Counted from the first letter of the stretch, positions 1-9,178 are shown. The stretch is DNA of 64,000 nucleotides from CAUSWF01 sp963535465 (GCA_963535465.1 CAUSWF010000004.1:11785-75784); one strand, 5' to 3'. Notes: generated by a model from the sequence alone, not told the origin. Program-made: numbers and translations.

Positions 1-1
1 A

Positions 2-634
2 AAAATAGAATTAAATGAAAGAGTATTAGTAACAACACTAACAATTAGAATGGCTGAAGAGTTAACAGCATACTTAAAAAAACTAGATATAAAAGTTGCC
101 TATCTCCATAGTGAAGTAAAGACACTAGACCGACTTCAAATAATACATGATTTAAGAGAAGGAAAGTATGATGTACTAATAGGGATTAACTTACTAAGAG
201 AAGGTTTAGATATTCCAGAAGTTAGTTTAATCGCAATACTAGATGCAGATAAAGAAGGTTTCTTAAGAAGTACTAGAAGCCTTATACAAACTATAGGTAG
301 ATGTGCGAGAAACTCAAAAGGTCATGTAATAATGTATGGCGATAAAATTACAGATTCTATGCAAGAAGCAATAGAAGAAACTTCAAGACGTAGAAAAATA
401 CAAGAAGAATATAATAAGAAGCACAATATAACACCAACTACAATCAAAAAAGATATCAGAGAAGTTATCTCTAACTCTAATAATAAAACATCCAAATCAA
501 ATAAAAAGATGACCAAACTAGAATCTTCTAAGATAAAAGAAGAAATAGAATTAGAAATGAGAGAAGCTGCAAAGAATCTAGACTTTGAAAGAGCAATGGA
601 ATTGCGCGATATATTATTTGAAATGGAAAAATAA
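2..634 (+). CDS. uvrB: UvrB excinuclease subunit, C-terminal part (5' end outside window)
   Basis: UvrB is the helicase-like damage-verification subunit of UvrABC nucleotide excision repair. The reading frame is open from base 2, so the gene begins left of the window. The visible part holds the second helicase lobe: NERVLVTTLTIRMAEEL, then LLREGLDIPEV (motif V) and QTIGRCARN (motif VI). A linker follows, then a C-terminal UVR domain (EMREAAKNLDFERAMELRD) that contacts UvrC. It ends about 30 bases before the next gene. uvrA lies about 0.9 kb downstream but is separated by a convergent regulator, so the two are not co-transcribed. Identity is secure. Confidence 0.96.
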   Translation, partial: KIELNERVLVTTLTIRMAEELTAYLKKLDIKVAYLHSEVKTLDRLQIIHDLREGKYDVLIGINLLREGLDIPEVSLIAILDADKEGFLRSTRSLIQTIGRCARNSKGHVIMYGDKITDSMQEAIEETSRRRKIQEEYNKKHNITPTTIKKDIREVISNSNNKTSKSNKKMTKLESSKIKEEIELEMREAAKNLDFERAMELRDILFEMEK

Positions 635-667
635 AAACTTTATGTTATAATAAGTATGGAGGGACTT

Positions 668-1015
668 ATGGAAGAAAAAGAATTTAAAACAATAAAATAT
701 GATGATTTTGCAAAATTAGAATTAAAAATAGGTGAAGTATTAGAATGTACAAAACATCCAGATGCAGATAAACTATTAGTATTTAAATTAAATTTTGGTA
801 ATCATGAAAGAACAATAGTATCAGGATTAGCTGAATTCTATGAACCTAGTGAATTAGTAGGTAAACATTTAGCAGCAGTACTAAATTTAGAACCAAGAAA
901 ATTAAGAGGAATAGAATCACATGGTATGATATTAACTACTGAATATGTAGAAGATGGACAAGAATTTGTTCAAGTAATAGAAACAACATTACCAGCAGGA
1001 TCAATCATTTGCTAA
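668..1015 (+). CDS. MetRS C-terminal-like tRNA-binding (OB-fold) protein
   Basis: A free-standing tRNA-binding domain of 115 residues. The sequence matches the C-terminal dimerisation/tRNA-binding module of methionyl-tRNA synthetase (LKIGEVLECTKHPDADKLL, TIVSGLAEFYEPSELVGK, EPRKLRGIESHGMIL). It probably helps a synthetase hold tRNA or acts as an RNA-binding accessory protein; the partner cannot be read from the sequence. I place the start at 668. The upstream in-frame ATG at 656 overlaps the GGAGGG Shine-Dalgarno, and a TATAAT (646-651) lies so close that 656 would be at or before the transcription start. A bidirectional terminator follows. Confidence 0.8.
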   Translation: MEEKEFKTIKYDDFAKLELKIGEVLECTKHPDADKLLVFKLNFGNHERTIVSGLAEFYEPSELVGKHLAAVLNLEPRKLRGIESHGMILTTEYVEDGQEFVQVIETTLPAGSIIC

Positions 1016-1020
1016 AAAAA

Positions 1021-1044
1021 CTCCACAATGTGGAGCTTTTTTAT
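1021..1044. terminator. Bidirectional intrinsic terminator
   Basis: Inverted repeat CTCCACA/TGTGGAG (1021-1027, 1029-1035) with a T-run on the right and an A-run on the left. It can end both the tRNA-binding gene on the + strand and the convergent XRE gene on the - strand. Confidence 0.85.
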
Positions 1045-1361
1045 TCTTCATACTTTTGTTGTGATACAAATTTAGCAATCATTTCAGCAACTTTTTTATC
1101 TTTCGCAGATAAAAGAGAAAAATAACTATAATTACTAATATCAGTATCGATTTCATTAATAGGCAAATCAAAATCAGTCAGATCAAGTAAATAATCTATA
1201 TTTGTATGTAATAGTTTAGCCATTTTAATTAAGGTGTCAGCACTAGGTAACGCTTTACCAGACTCATAAGCACTAATAGTTTCTTGAGTAACACCTATTT
1301 CCATCGCAAGTCTAACTTGATTAATATTTCTTTTATTTCTTATAATTTTTAAATTTTTCAT
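1041..1361 (-). CDS. XRE-family HTH transcriptional regulator
   Basis: A 106-residue cytoplasmic DNA-binding protein. Residues about 5-60 are a Cro/C1-type helix-turn-helix (IRNKRNINQVRLAMEIGVTQETISAYESGKALPSADTLIKMAKLL). The C-terminal 40 residues are of unknown function and have no clear ligand-binding domain. The gene is divergent from uvrA across about 180 A+T-rich bases that contain a 10-bp-arm inverted repeat, a plausible operator. Targets are unknown; autoregulation or control of uvrA are guesses from position. Confidence 0.85.
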   Translation of the reverse strand: MKNLKIIRNKRNINQVRLAMEIGVTQETISAYESGKALPSADTLIKMAKLLHTNIDYLLDLTDFDLPINEIDTDISNYSYFSLLSAKDKKVAEMIAKFVSQQKYEE

Positions 1362-1430
1362 ATTACCTCTAAATATAATTTTATAAAAATAAAAAGAATA
1401 TTATAGATATACGCTTTATATAAATATAAA

Positions 1431-1468
1431 TACATTTTATATAAATTAATATAATAAAATAAAATGTA
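1431..1468. promoter_or_regulatory. Candidate operator: 10-bp-arm inverted repeat between XRE gene and uvrA
   Basis: Arms TACATTTTAT (1431-1440) and ATAAAATGTA (1459-1468) are exact reverse complements separated by 18 bases, in the divergent intergenic region. Size and place suit a dimeric repressor such as the neighbouring XRE protein. In such A+T-rich DNA, chance cannot be excluded. Confidence 0.4.
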
Positions 1469-1545
1469 ATCTTTTTATTTAAATAGTCTATTTCGATTTA
1501 TAAAAATTAAAAATTATGATAAAATAACACCAGAAATGAGGAATT

Positions 1546-4362
1546 ATGGATAAGATAGTAGTAAAGGGAGCAAGAGTTAATAATTTAAAGAATATTAATA
1601 TTACACTTCCTAAAAATAAATTAATAGTAATGACAGGATTATCAGGATCAGGTAAATCGTCTTTAGCATTTGATACAATATATGCCGAAGGAAAAAGAAG
1701 ATATATTGATTCTCTTTCAGCATACGCAAGACAATTCTTAGGCGGAACAGATAAACCAGATGTAGACAGTATAGAAGGCCTTTCTCCAGCTATATCAATA
1801 GACCAAAAAACTACATCTAATAATCCAAGATCAACTGTCGCAACTGTGACTGAAATATATGATTACCTAAGACTACTTTTTGCTCGTATCGGAGTACCAT
1901 ATTGTCCAAATCATAATATTCCGATATCTAATCAATCAGTAGAAGAGATGGTAAATAAAGTACTAAATTATGAAGAAGGAACAAAACTAATAATAATGTC
2001 TCCTGTTGTTAATGGTGAAAAAGGAACTCATAAAGATTTACTAGAAGACTTAAGAAAACAAGGATATATAAGAGCTAGAATCAATAAAGAAATGGTAGAT
2101 CTATCAGAAGATATAACACTAGATAAAAATATAAAAGACGATATCGATGTAGTAATAGACAGAATAGTAATAAAAGAAGGTATAAGAACAAGACTATTTG
2201 AATCAATAGAAGCCGCAACTAAATTAAGTGACGGAAAAGTTATAATAAGTGTATTAGGAGATAACTCAAAAGAAATAGTTATGTCAGAAAAATTTGCATG
2301 TCCACACTGCGATTTTTCTCTACCTGAATTAGAACCAAGACTATTTAGTTTTAATGCACCTTTTGGAGCATGCCCAGAATGTAAAGGATTAGGGGTAAAA
2401 TTACAAATATCAGAAGACTTAGTGATACCAGATAAAGATATAAGTATAAATGATGGATGTATTAAAACAATGAGTGATGATACTGACAATCTTTATTATA
2501 AAAAATTAGAATGTGCATGCAAACACTATAAAATTGATATGAACAAACCATTCCAAAAACTAAGCCAAAAAGCTAAACAAATAGTATTGTACGGAAGCGA
2601 TGAAATAATCCATTTCCATTACTCAACAAAAAGTGGGAATATAATGAACAATAGAGACTTCTATGAAGGGGTAATAAATAATCTTCAAAGAAGATATATG
2701 GAAACATCTAGTACATGGATAAGAGAGTGGCTAGAAAATTACATGGTTGAAAGTGTATGTGAAACATGCCAAGGAGCAAGACTAAAAAAAGAAGTACTAT
2801 CAGTAAAAGTAGGAGATAAAAATATTTATGAAGTTACTTCTATGTCTATAAAAGAGTTAATTAAATTCTTTAATAATTTAAAATTAGGAGAAGAACAAGC
2901 CCAAATAGCAAATTTAATATTAAAAGAAATAGGGGATAGACTATCATTCTTACAAAATGTTGGATTAGAATATTTAACTCTATCAAGAAGTGCAGGAACT
3001 TTGTCAGGAGGAGAAGCACAACGTATAAGACTAGCAACTCAAATTGGATCTCACTTAACAGGAGTATTATATGTATTAGATGAACCAAGTATTGGACTTC
3101 ATCAAAGAGATAATGAAAAACTAATAAATTCACTAAAAGAAATGAGAGATTTAGGAAATACATTGATTGTTGTAGAACACGATACTGACACCATGCTAGA
3201 GGCAGATTACCTTGTAGATATAGGGCCAGGAGCTGGAGATAACGGAGGGCAAGTTGTCGCAGCTGGAACTCCACAAGAAGTAATGCAAAATAAAAATAGT
3301 ATAACAGGAGATTATTTAAGTGGGAGAAAATGTATTGAAATACCTAAAACCAGAAGAAAAGGCAGCAGCAAATTTATAACTATAAAAGGTGCTAAAGAAC
3401 ACAATCTAAAAGATATAAATGTAAAAATACCACTAGGAACACTAACACTGGTAACAGGAGTATCAGGATCAGGTAAATCATCATTAGTAAATGAAATACT
3501 AGTAAAAGCAGCCCAACAAAAGATTTATAAATCAAAAGACTTACCTGGAAAACACGAAAAAATACTAGGATTAGATAATATTGATAAAATAGTCGCAATA
3601 TCACAAAACCCAATAGGAAGAACACCAAGATCAAATCCAGCTACATATACAGGAGTATTTGATGATATAAGAGAATTGTTCACAACAACAAAAGAAGCAA
3701 AAATGTATGGCTTTGGCAAAGATAGATTCTCATTCAATGTAAAAGGTGGAAGATGTGAAGCTTGTCGAGGAGATGGAGTTAAAAAAATAGAAATGCACTT
3801 CCTACCAGATGTATATGTACCATGTGAAGTATGTCATGGAACAAGATATAATATTGAAACTCTATCAATAAAATATAAAGACAAAAATATATCAGACGTT
3901 TTAAATATGAGAGTATCTGAAGCATTAGAATTTTTTGAAAATATACCCAAAATAAAAAACAAGCTACAAATATTAGAAGACGTAGGATTAGGTTATATTA
4001 AATTAGGCGAATCCGCAGTAGACTTATCAGGAGGAGAAGCAGAAAGAATAAAACTAGCAAAAGAATTACAAAAGAAAGCAACAGGAAAAACTTTATTTGT
4101 ACTAGATGAACCAACTACAGGTCTGCACCAAGAAGATATAAGAAGACTCCTTGCAATTATAAATAAAATAGTAGATAATAATGATACAGTATTGATAATA
4201 GAACATAATCTAGATGTCATAAAAACCGCTGATTACATTATAGATTTAGGACCAAATGGTGGAGATGGAGGCGGAAGTGTAGTCGCAACAGGAACACCAG
4301 AAGAAATAATTAAAGTAAAAGAATCATATACTGGAGAATTTTTAAAGAAGGTTATGAAATAA
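1546..4362 (+). CDS. uvrA: UvrA excinuclease ABC subunit A
   Basis: The DNA-damage-sensing ATPase of nucleotide excision repair, which loads UvrB; 938 residues, full length. Seen: first Walker A GLSGSGKSS at about 31-39, zinc-finger cysteines CPHC (252/255) and CPEC (276/279), CETC (405/408), ABC signature LSGGEAQR at about 486, second Walker A GVSGSGKSS at about 638, second zinc module CEAC (737/740) and CEVC (760/763), second signature LSGGEAER at about 827. An extended -10 (TGaTAAAAT, 1517-1525) precedes it. The next gene starts two bases after the stop, so it probably heads an operon with the YvlD-like gene, lgt, yvcK and whiA. No anomaly. Confidence 0.98.
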   Translation: MDKIVVKGARVNNLKNINITLPKNKLIVMTGLSGSGKSSLAFDTIYAEGKRRYIDSLSAYARQFLGGTDKPDVDSIEGLSPAISIDQKTTSNNPRSTVATVTEIYDYLRLLFARIGVPYCPNHNIPISNQSVEEMVNKVLNYEEGTKLIIMSPVVNGEKGTHKDLLEDLRKQGYIRARINKEMVDLSEDITLDKNIKDDIDVVIDRIVIKEGIRTRLFESIEAATKLSDGKVIISVLGDNSKEIVMSEKFACPHCDFSLPELEPRLFSFNAPFGACPECKGLGVKLQISEDLVIPDKDISINDGCIKTMSDDTDNLYYKKLECACKHYKIDMNKPFQKLSQKAKQIVLYGSDEIIHFHYSTKSGNIMNNRDFYEGVINNLQRRYMETSSTWIREWLENYMVESVCETCQGARLKKEVLSVKVGDKNIYEVTSMSIKELIKFFNNLKLGEEQAQIANLILKEIGDRLSFLQNVGLEYLTLSRSAGTLSGGEAQRIRLATQIGSHLTGVLYVLDEPSIGLHQRDNEKLINSLKEMRDLGNTLIVVEHDTDTMLEADYLVDIGPGAGDNGGQVVAAGTPQEVMQNKNSITGDYLSGRKCIEIPKTRRKGSSKFITIKGAKEHNLKDINVKIPLGTLTLVTGVSGSGKSSLVNEILVKAAQQKIYKSKDLPGKHEKILGLDNIDKIVAISQNPIGRTPRSNPATYTGVFDDIRELFTTTKEAKMYGFGKDRFSFNVKGGRCEACRGDGVKKIEMHFLPDVYVPCEVCHGTRYNIETLSIKYKDKNISDVLNMRVSEALEFFENIPKIKNKLQILEDVGLGYIKLGESAVDLSGGEAERIKLAKELQKKATGKTLFVLDEPTTGLHQEDIRRLLAIINKIVDNNDTVLIIEHNLDVIKTADYIIDLGPNGGDGGGSVVATGTPEEIIKVKESYTGEFLKKVMK

Positions 4363-4364
4363 AT

Positions 4365-4763
4365 ATGAAAAATAAATTATTCAAATTAATAGAATGGATA
4401 ATATACATGATATTATCTGCGTTAGTATTTATATTAATATCAAATTGTTTTAAAACTATATACATAAATACTGATCACATAATAATATTTGGCTTTTTAA
4501 TATCAATAGTAATATATATAATAAATAAAACAATAAAGCCAGCTATAATAACAATAACTATGCCACTAATAGGTATGACTGCAGGATTATTTTATCCATT
4601 CATAAACTTATTTATATTATATCTTGCAGATTGGATATTTAAATCTAATTTTCAAATAAAAAACTTTTGGATAGGACTATTTTTCGCCATACTATTATCT
4701 ATCGCAAACCTAATAACAATAGAAATAATGAAAGCATTAAAAAAGAAGGCTAATATAAAATGA
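4365..4763 (+). CDS. YvlD/phage-holin-like four-TM membrane protein
   Basis: A 132-residue hydrophobic protein with about four membrane segments (near 10-28, 38-55, 58-88, 100-122). The pattern NKTIKPAIITITMPL followed by a hydrophobic block ending LYLADWIF is typical of the YvlD-like family often labelled phage holin family. Despite that label, no phage context exists here. It overlaps lgt by four bases (ATGA), so translation is coupled to the prolipoprotein enzyme. Molecular function is not established. Confidence 0.7.
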   Translation: MKNKLFKLIEWIIYMILSALVFILISNCFKTIYINTDHIIIFGFLISIVIYIINKTIKPAIITITMPLIGMTAGLFYPFINLFILYLADWIFKSNFQIKNFWIGLFFAILLSIANLITIEIMKALKKKANIK

Positions 4764-5533
4764 GTAAAGTATTTATAAGCATTGGAACAATACAAATATA
4801 TTATTATTCTATCTTTATACTTTTAGGAATGCTATCAGCATCACTTATACTTTATATAAATGCTAAAAAGGAAAATATAGACATAGATAAATTATTAGAT
4901 ATAGTTTTTTATACAGTAATATTTTCTCTATTAGGCGCAAGACTTCATTATGTATTATTTAATTTAGACTATTACATCAAAAATCCTTTAGAAATAATAC
5001 AAACTTATAAAGGTGGGTTAGCAATACATGGTGGAATAATATTTGGAATAATTACTATATATGTATTAGCTAAGAAAAAGAATATAAAATTCACTAAAAT
5101 ATTAGATATATCAGCCCCAGCTTTATTGTTAGGACAAGCAATCGGCAGATGGGGAAACTTCTTTAATCAAGAAGCATATGGTAATATAACATCTCTAAAA
5201 CATTTGATAGATATGCATATTCCTAAGTTTATAAGAGATAATATGTATATAGATGGACTTTATAGAGAACCAATGTTCTTATATGAATCGATAGGATGTT
5301 TACTAGGATTTATAATATTAAGTATATTAAGAAGAAAAAAAGTATTAAAAGAAAACTCATCTGCAGCATTTTATCTTGTATGGTATGGAATACTTAGATT
5401 TATAATAGAATCAAGAAGATCAGATTCTCTAATGTTAGGAACATTAAAAGTAGCACAATTAATATCTATAATATTTATTCTAATAGGAATAATAATATTT
5501 ATAAACAATCGAAAGAAGGCAAAACATGAATAA
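4760..5533 (+). CDS. lgt: Prolipoprotein diacylglyceryl transferase Lgt
   Basis: Transfers diacylglycerol from phosphatidylglycerol to the lipobox cysteine of prolipoproteins, the first step of lipoprotein maturation in the membrane. 257 residues with about seven membrane helices. The Lgt signature is present: HGGIIFG near 90 and QAIGRWGNFFNQEAYG at about 127-142, plus the conserved REPMFLYE block. In Bacilli lgt typically lies between hprK and other yvc genes; here hprK is missing and lgt is directly coupled to yvcK by an 8-base overlap. Confidence 0.96.
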   Translation: MSKVFISIGTIQIYYYSIFILLGMLSASLILYINAKKENIDIDKLLDIVFYTVIFSLLGARLHYVLFNLDYYIKNPLEIIQTYKGGLAIHGGIIFGIITIYVLAKKKNIKFTKILDISAPALLLGQAIGRWGNFFNQEAYGNITSLKHLIDMHIPKFIRDNMYIDGLYREPMFLYESIGCLLGFIILSILRRKKVLKENSSAAFYLVWYGILRFIIESRRSDSLMLGTLKVAQLISIIFILIGIIIFINNRKKAKHE

Positions 5534-6476
5534 AAAAGTAGTAATATTTGGAGGAGGAACAGGATTATCTTATTTATTAAGAGGATTAAAAAAGTTTCCA
5601 ATAGATATAACCGCAGTAATATCGGTATCAGATGACGGAGGGTCAACTGGTAGACTTAGAAAAGAGTTTAATACTATTGCAGTAGGAGATATCAGAAAAG
5701 TAATAGTAGCTCTATCAGAAATAGATCAGCCTATAAGAGATATGATGTCATATAGATTTAACACATCATCTGACTTAGATGGACATGCTGTAGGAAATCT
5801 TATATTAACTTCTATGATGGATATAACAGGATCAATAAAAAATTCAATTGAAGCATTAAGTAAATTATTAGATGTTAAACAAAAAGTCTTACCAATATCA
5901 GAAGATTATGATTTAACATTAGTAGCTAAGATGGAAAATGGGAAAGTAGTAGAAGGGGAAGCTGAGATAACTAAATCAGAATCAAAAATAAAAAAAATAT
6001 ATTATAAAAAAGAACCTAAAGTTTTACCTGAAGTAATAGATGCAATAGATGAAGCAGACCTAGTAATATTTAGTATGGGTAGCCTATATACATCAGTTTT
6101 ACCAAATATAATATGCAGACCTGTAAAAAAAGCATTAAAAAGATCTACCGCTCCTATAATGTATACTTGTAACATCGTTACTCAACCAGGAGAAACAGAC
6201 TCATTTAAAGTTGGAGATCATATTAGTTTAATAAATAAATATTTAGAAAAAAGAAAAGTAGATGTAGTTGTAGCTAATTCTGAAATAATACCTAAATATT
6301 TAGCAGAAAAATATTCAACAGCAGAACAAAAAGATCCAGTATTAATAGATAGAAATAAATTGGAGGATATGGAAGTAGAACTATTAGAAGATAACTTACT
6401 ATTAGTAGAAAAAAATATTTTAAGACACAATAGTCTAAAATTAAGTTCAATTATATTTTCATATTTAATGAGATAA
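5526..6476 (+). CDS. yvcK: YvcK/CofD-like gluconeogenesis factor
   Basis: A 316-residue UDP-sugar-binding protein of the YvcK (CofD-like) family, needed in Bacilli for growth on gluconeogenic carbon and for normal cell wall synthesis. Diagnostic blocks: GGGTGLSYLLRGLK at the N-terminus, VSDDGGSTGRLR, AVGDIRKV, GHAVGNL and MGSLYTSVLPN. The order yvcK-whiA is conserved, but rapZ, usually just upstream, is absent. Its stop overlaps the whiA start by one base. Confidence 0.95.
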   Translation: MNKKVVIFGGGTGLSYLLRGLKKFPIDITAVISVSDDGGSTGRLRKEFNTIAVGDIRKVIVALSEIDQPIRDMMSYRFNTSSDLDGHAVGNLILTSMMDITGSIKNSIEALSKLLDVKQKVLPISEDYDLTLVAKMENGKVVEGEAEITKSESKIKKIYYKKEPKVLPEVIDAIDEADLVIFSMGSLYTSVLPNIICRPVKKALKRSTAPIMYTCNIVTQPGETDSFKVGDHISLINKYLEKRKVDVVVANSEIIPKYLAEKYSTAEQKDPVLIDRNKLEDMEVELLEDNLLLVEKNILRHNSLKLSSIIFSYLMR

Positions 6477-7426
6477 TGTCATATACAACAAAAATAAAAA
6501 ATGAAGCTGCAACAGTAGATATAACTACATCAGAAATAGTCGCAGAACTATCAGGTTTTATAAGAAATAATATGGTTATAAGAGAAAATAATATAACCTT
6601 ATCATCAGAAAATAAAACAATAATAGATAGAATGAACAAATATATAGAAGATATTTTTAAAATAACTCCTAAAATAGAAATAAGAAATTCTACTAATTTT
6701 TCTAAAAGAGACTTATATTTTCTATTAATACCATATAATAAAGATATTCTTACAACCGTAGGATATAGTGAAAATGAAGTATATTTAGATAATCCTCCTG
6801 AATATATAGTAGGAGGAAATGAAGAAATAAGAGCCTATCTAAGAGGAGTATTTTTTCATTCTGGAAGTATAAATGACCCTAAAACATCTAGATATCACAT
6901 GGAAATATTAGTACTAGAACCAGAAGAAGCAATATTTGTACAAAAACTATTAAATATATTTGACTTAAATGCAAAGATTTTGAATAGAGATAAAGGTTAT
7001 ATGATTTATATTAAAGAAGCTGATAAAATAAGTGACTTTATAAAAATCATAGGAGCATCTGGAGCAGTACTATATTTTGAAAATGTCAGAATATATAGAG
7101 ATAAAAAAAATAAAACAAATAGACTAAATAATTGTGAACAAGCTAATACAGATAAAATAATATTAAGTGCAACAAAACAATTAGATGATATAAAGTTAAT
7201 TGAAGAAACAGCATCAATTTCATTACTTGATGAAAAAGAAGTTATAGTCCTAAATTATCGAAAAAAATACCCAGAAACATCACTAAAAGACTTGGCTCAA
7301 ATAATTTCTCTAGAGACGACAAAACCAATAACAAAATCAGGACTAAATCATAGATTACATAAGATCACTAATCTTGCTGAAAGAATTAGAAAAAATTTAA
7401 AAGAAATAGAAAATATCCACAACTAA
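6476..7426 (+). CDS. whiA: WhiA sporulation/cell-division regulator
   Basis: A 316-residue DNA-binding protein with an N-terminal degenerate LAGLIDADG-homing-endonuclease fold (LRGVFFHSGSINDP, YHMEI) and a C-terminal helix-turn-helix (RKKYPETSLKDLAQ and SGLNHRLHKI). In Firmicutes WhiA affects cell division and chromosome segregation; the sporulation name comes from Streptomyces. It is the last gene of the uvrA-lgt-yvcK run. Its stop codon lies in the loop of an intrinsic terminator. Confidence 0.95.
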   Translation: MSYTTKIKNEAATVDITTSEIVAELSGFIRNNMVIRENNITLSSENKTIIDRMNKYIEDIFKITPKIEIRNSTNFSKRDLYFLLIPYNKDILTTVGYSENEVYLDNPPEYIVGGNEEIRAYLRGVFFHSGSINDPKTSRYHMEILVLEPEEAIFVQKLLNIFDLNAKILNRDKGYMIYIKEADKISDFIKIIGASGAVLYFENVRIYRDKKNKTNRLNNCEQANTDKIILSATKQLDDIKLIEETASISLLDEKEVIVLNYRKKYPETSLKDLAQIISLETTKPITKSGLNHRLHKITNLAERIRKNLKEIENIHN

Positions 7427-7440
7427 TGTGGATATTTTAT
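7413..7440 (+). terminator. Intrinsic terminator overlapping the whiA stop
   Basis: Arms ATATCCACA (7413-7421) and TGTGGATAT (7427-7435), then TTTTATTT. The whiA TAA (7424-7426) lies in the loop. Almost the same hairpin recurs after the next gene at 9149. Confidence 0.8.
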
Positions 7441-7447
7441 TTGTATA

Positions 7448-7463
7448 TTTATATCGATATAAA
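7448..7463. promoter_or_regulatory. Perfect 16-bp palindrome upstream of the nucleoside-kinase gene
   Basis: TTTATATCGATATAAA is its own reverse complement. It ends five bases before an extended -10 (TGcTATATT, 7468-7476), in the position of a promoter-spacer operator. The binding factor is unknown. Confidence 0.4.
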
Positions 7464-7491
7464 AGTATGCTATATTATTAATGGTGATAAT

Positions 7492-9150
7492 ATGACAGAG
7501 AAGATAAAAGTAAAAATAAACAACAAAGTAGAATTAGTAGATAAATTCACTACACTAGAAGAACTAGCTAAAAAACATGAAAAAGAATTTAAATATAAAA
7601 TTTTATTAGGCAAAGTAAATAATTTACTAAAAGAATTAAATGAAAAAATAAGTGAAGATTCAGAAATAGAATTTATAGATTTAACAAGCAATATAGGAAG
7701 AAAAACATATTTTAGTGGATTAACCTACATTCTTATTCACGCAATAAAACTACTTTATGGTAAAAAAGCTAATATTAAGATGCTTCATGCCCTAGATAAT
7801 GGTGTTTATATTGAAACTAATTTCAATTTAACAAAAGAAAAAATAAGTGATATAAAGGCAGAAATACAACATATTGTAGATCAGGATTTACCAATAGAAA
7901 AATTAAATATTGATAGATTAGAAGCAATAAAATATTTTAATATGATAGAAGATTATCCTAAAGCAAGATTGTTAAATTATACTCCAAATACATATATAAA
8001 TTTATATAGATTGGGAAATGAATATAATTATTTTTATACACTTATGCCAACATCTACTGGAAAGATTAATGTATTTGATTTAATATACTTATCTAATAAA
8101 GGTTTTGTACTAAGATATCCTACTAAATACGATCCAAATATAGAGAATGAATATCATCATCATCATAATTTATTTGAGGTATTTAAAGAATTCCATGATT
8201 GGACAAAACTTATGCATATTGAAACAACATCTGATTTAAATAAAATAGTTACAACAGGTAAAATAAATGATTTAATTATGATAGATGAAACACTACAAAA
8301 AAATAAACTTATGACTATTGCTCAAGAAATAAATAAAAATAGTGATAAGCTAAAAATAGTATTAATCGCAGGACCATCATCATCAGGTAAAACCACAACT
8401 TCAAGAAAATTATGTATGTATTTAAATAGTTTTGGTTTAACTCCAAGAGTAATATCTATGGATGATTATTTTGTAGAAAGAGAAAAAACGCCATTACTAT
8501 CAGATGGAACTAAAGACTATGAGACTTTAGACGCTGTAGATTTAGAACTATTTGATAAACAAATTGGAGATTTACTAAGTGGTAAGAAAGTAAAAGTACC
8601 AAAGTTTAATTTTATATCAGGAAAAAAAGAATATAAAGAAGAAATGTATTTAAATGAAAGTGATATTATCATAATAGAAGGAATACATGCACTAAACGAT
8701 AAAATATTAACTAATATTCCAAGAGACAGAAAATATATGATATCATTATCTACATTTACAGAGATTAATATAGATAATCATAATAGAATATCAACAACAG
8801 ACAATAGATTATTAAGAAGAATATTAAGAGATTCAAGAACTAGAAATAGACCTGTAGAAGACTCATTATCATCTTGGCATAAAGTAAGAGATGGAGAAGA
8901 AAAATATATTTTCCCATATCAAGATAACGCTGACATAATAGTAAACTCAGCATTAATATATGAATTTGGAGTATTAAAAACTTATGTAGAACCACTACTA
9001 TATTCAGTTCCAACATCATCCCCTGCATATGAAGAAGCAAAACGACTTATAAACATTTTAAGATTATTTCTACCAATGCCAGCAGATGCAGTACCAGAAG
9101 ACTCAGTATTAAGAGAGTTTATAGGTAAATCATATTTTAATGCAGAATAA
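7492..9150 (+). CDS. TGS-domain P-loop nucleoside (uridine kinase-like) kinase
   Basis: A 552-residue protein. Residues about 3-65 look like a TGS/ubiquitin-like domain, and about 70-160 resemble the threonyl-tRNA synthetase N-terminal editing-type module. From about 285 there is a uridine kinase/phosphoribulokinase-type P-loop domain: Walker A GPSSSGKTT at 294-302, then SMDDYF and IIIEGIHAL. The family is annotated as nucleoside kinase in many Firmicutes; the true substrate is uncertain. I start at 7492, behind GGTGAT and an extended -10. The longer frame from 7426 begins inside the whiA terminator. It stands alone between two matching terminators. Confidence 0.75.
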   Translation: MTEKIKVKINNKVELVDKFTTLEELAKKHEKEFKYKILLGKVNNLLKELNEKISEDSEIEFIDLTSNIGRKTYFSGLTYILIHAIKLLYGKKANIKMLHALDNGVYIETNFNLTKEKISDIKAEIQHIVDQDLPIEKLNIDRLEAIKYFNMIEDYPKARLLNYTPNTYINLYRLGNEYNYFYTLMPTSTGKINVFDLIYLSNKGFVLRYPTKYDPNIENEYHHHHNLFEVFKEFHDWTKLMHIETTSDLNKIVTTGKINDLIMIDETLQKNKLMTIAQEINKNSDKLKIVLIAGPSSSGKTTTSRKLCMYLNSFGLTPRVISMDDYFVEREKTPLLSDGTKDYETLDAVDLELFDKQIGDLLSGKKVKVPKFNFISGKKEYKEEMYLNESDIIIIEGIHALNDKILTNIPRDRKYMISLSTFTEINIDNHNRISTTDNRLLRRILRDSRTRNRPVEDSLSSWHKVRDGEEKYIFPYQDNADIIVNSALIYEFGVLKTYVEPLLYSVPTSSPAYEEAKRLINILRLFLPMPADAVPEDSVLREFIGKSYFNAE

Positions 9151-9178
9151 TATCCACAACCTATGTGGATATTTTAAT
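9149..9178 (+). terminator. Intrinsic terminator after the nucleoside kinase
   Basis: Arms AATATCCACA (9149-9158) and TGTGGATATT (9164-9173), followed by TTAATTTTT. Nearly identical to the terminator at 7413. Confidence 0.8.

Noticed and set aside
4365..4763. Prophage holin
   Set aside because: The family label mentions phage holin, but the gene sits in a conserved housekeeping operon without phage genes.
7426..7491. N-terminal extension of the nucleoside kinase
   Set aside because: It begins inside the whiA terminator and crosses the palindrome and -10 box; the ATG at 7492 has a ribosome site and fits the domain start.
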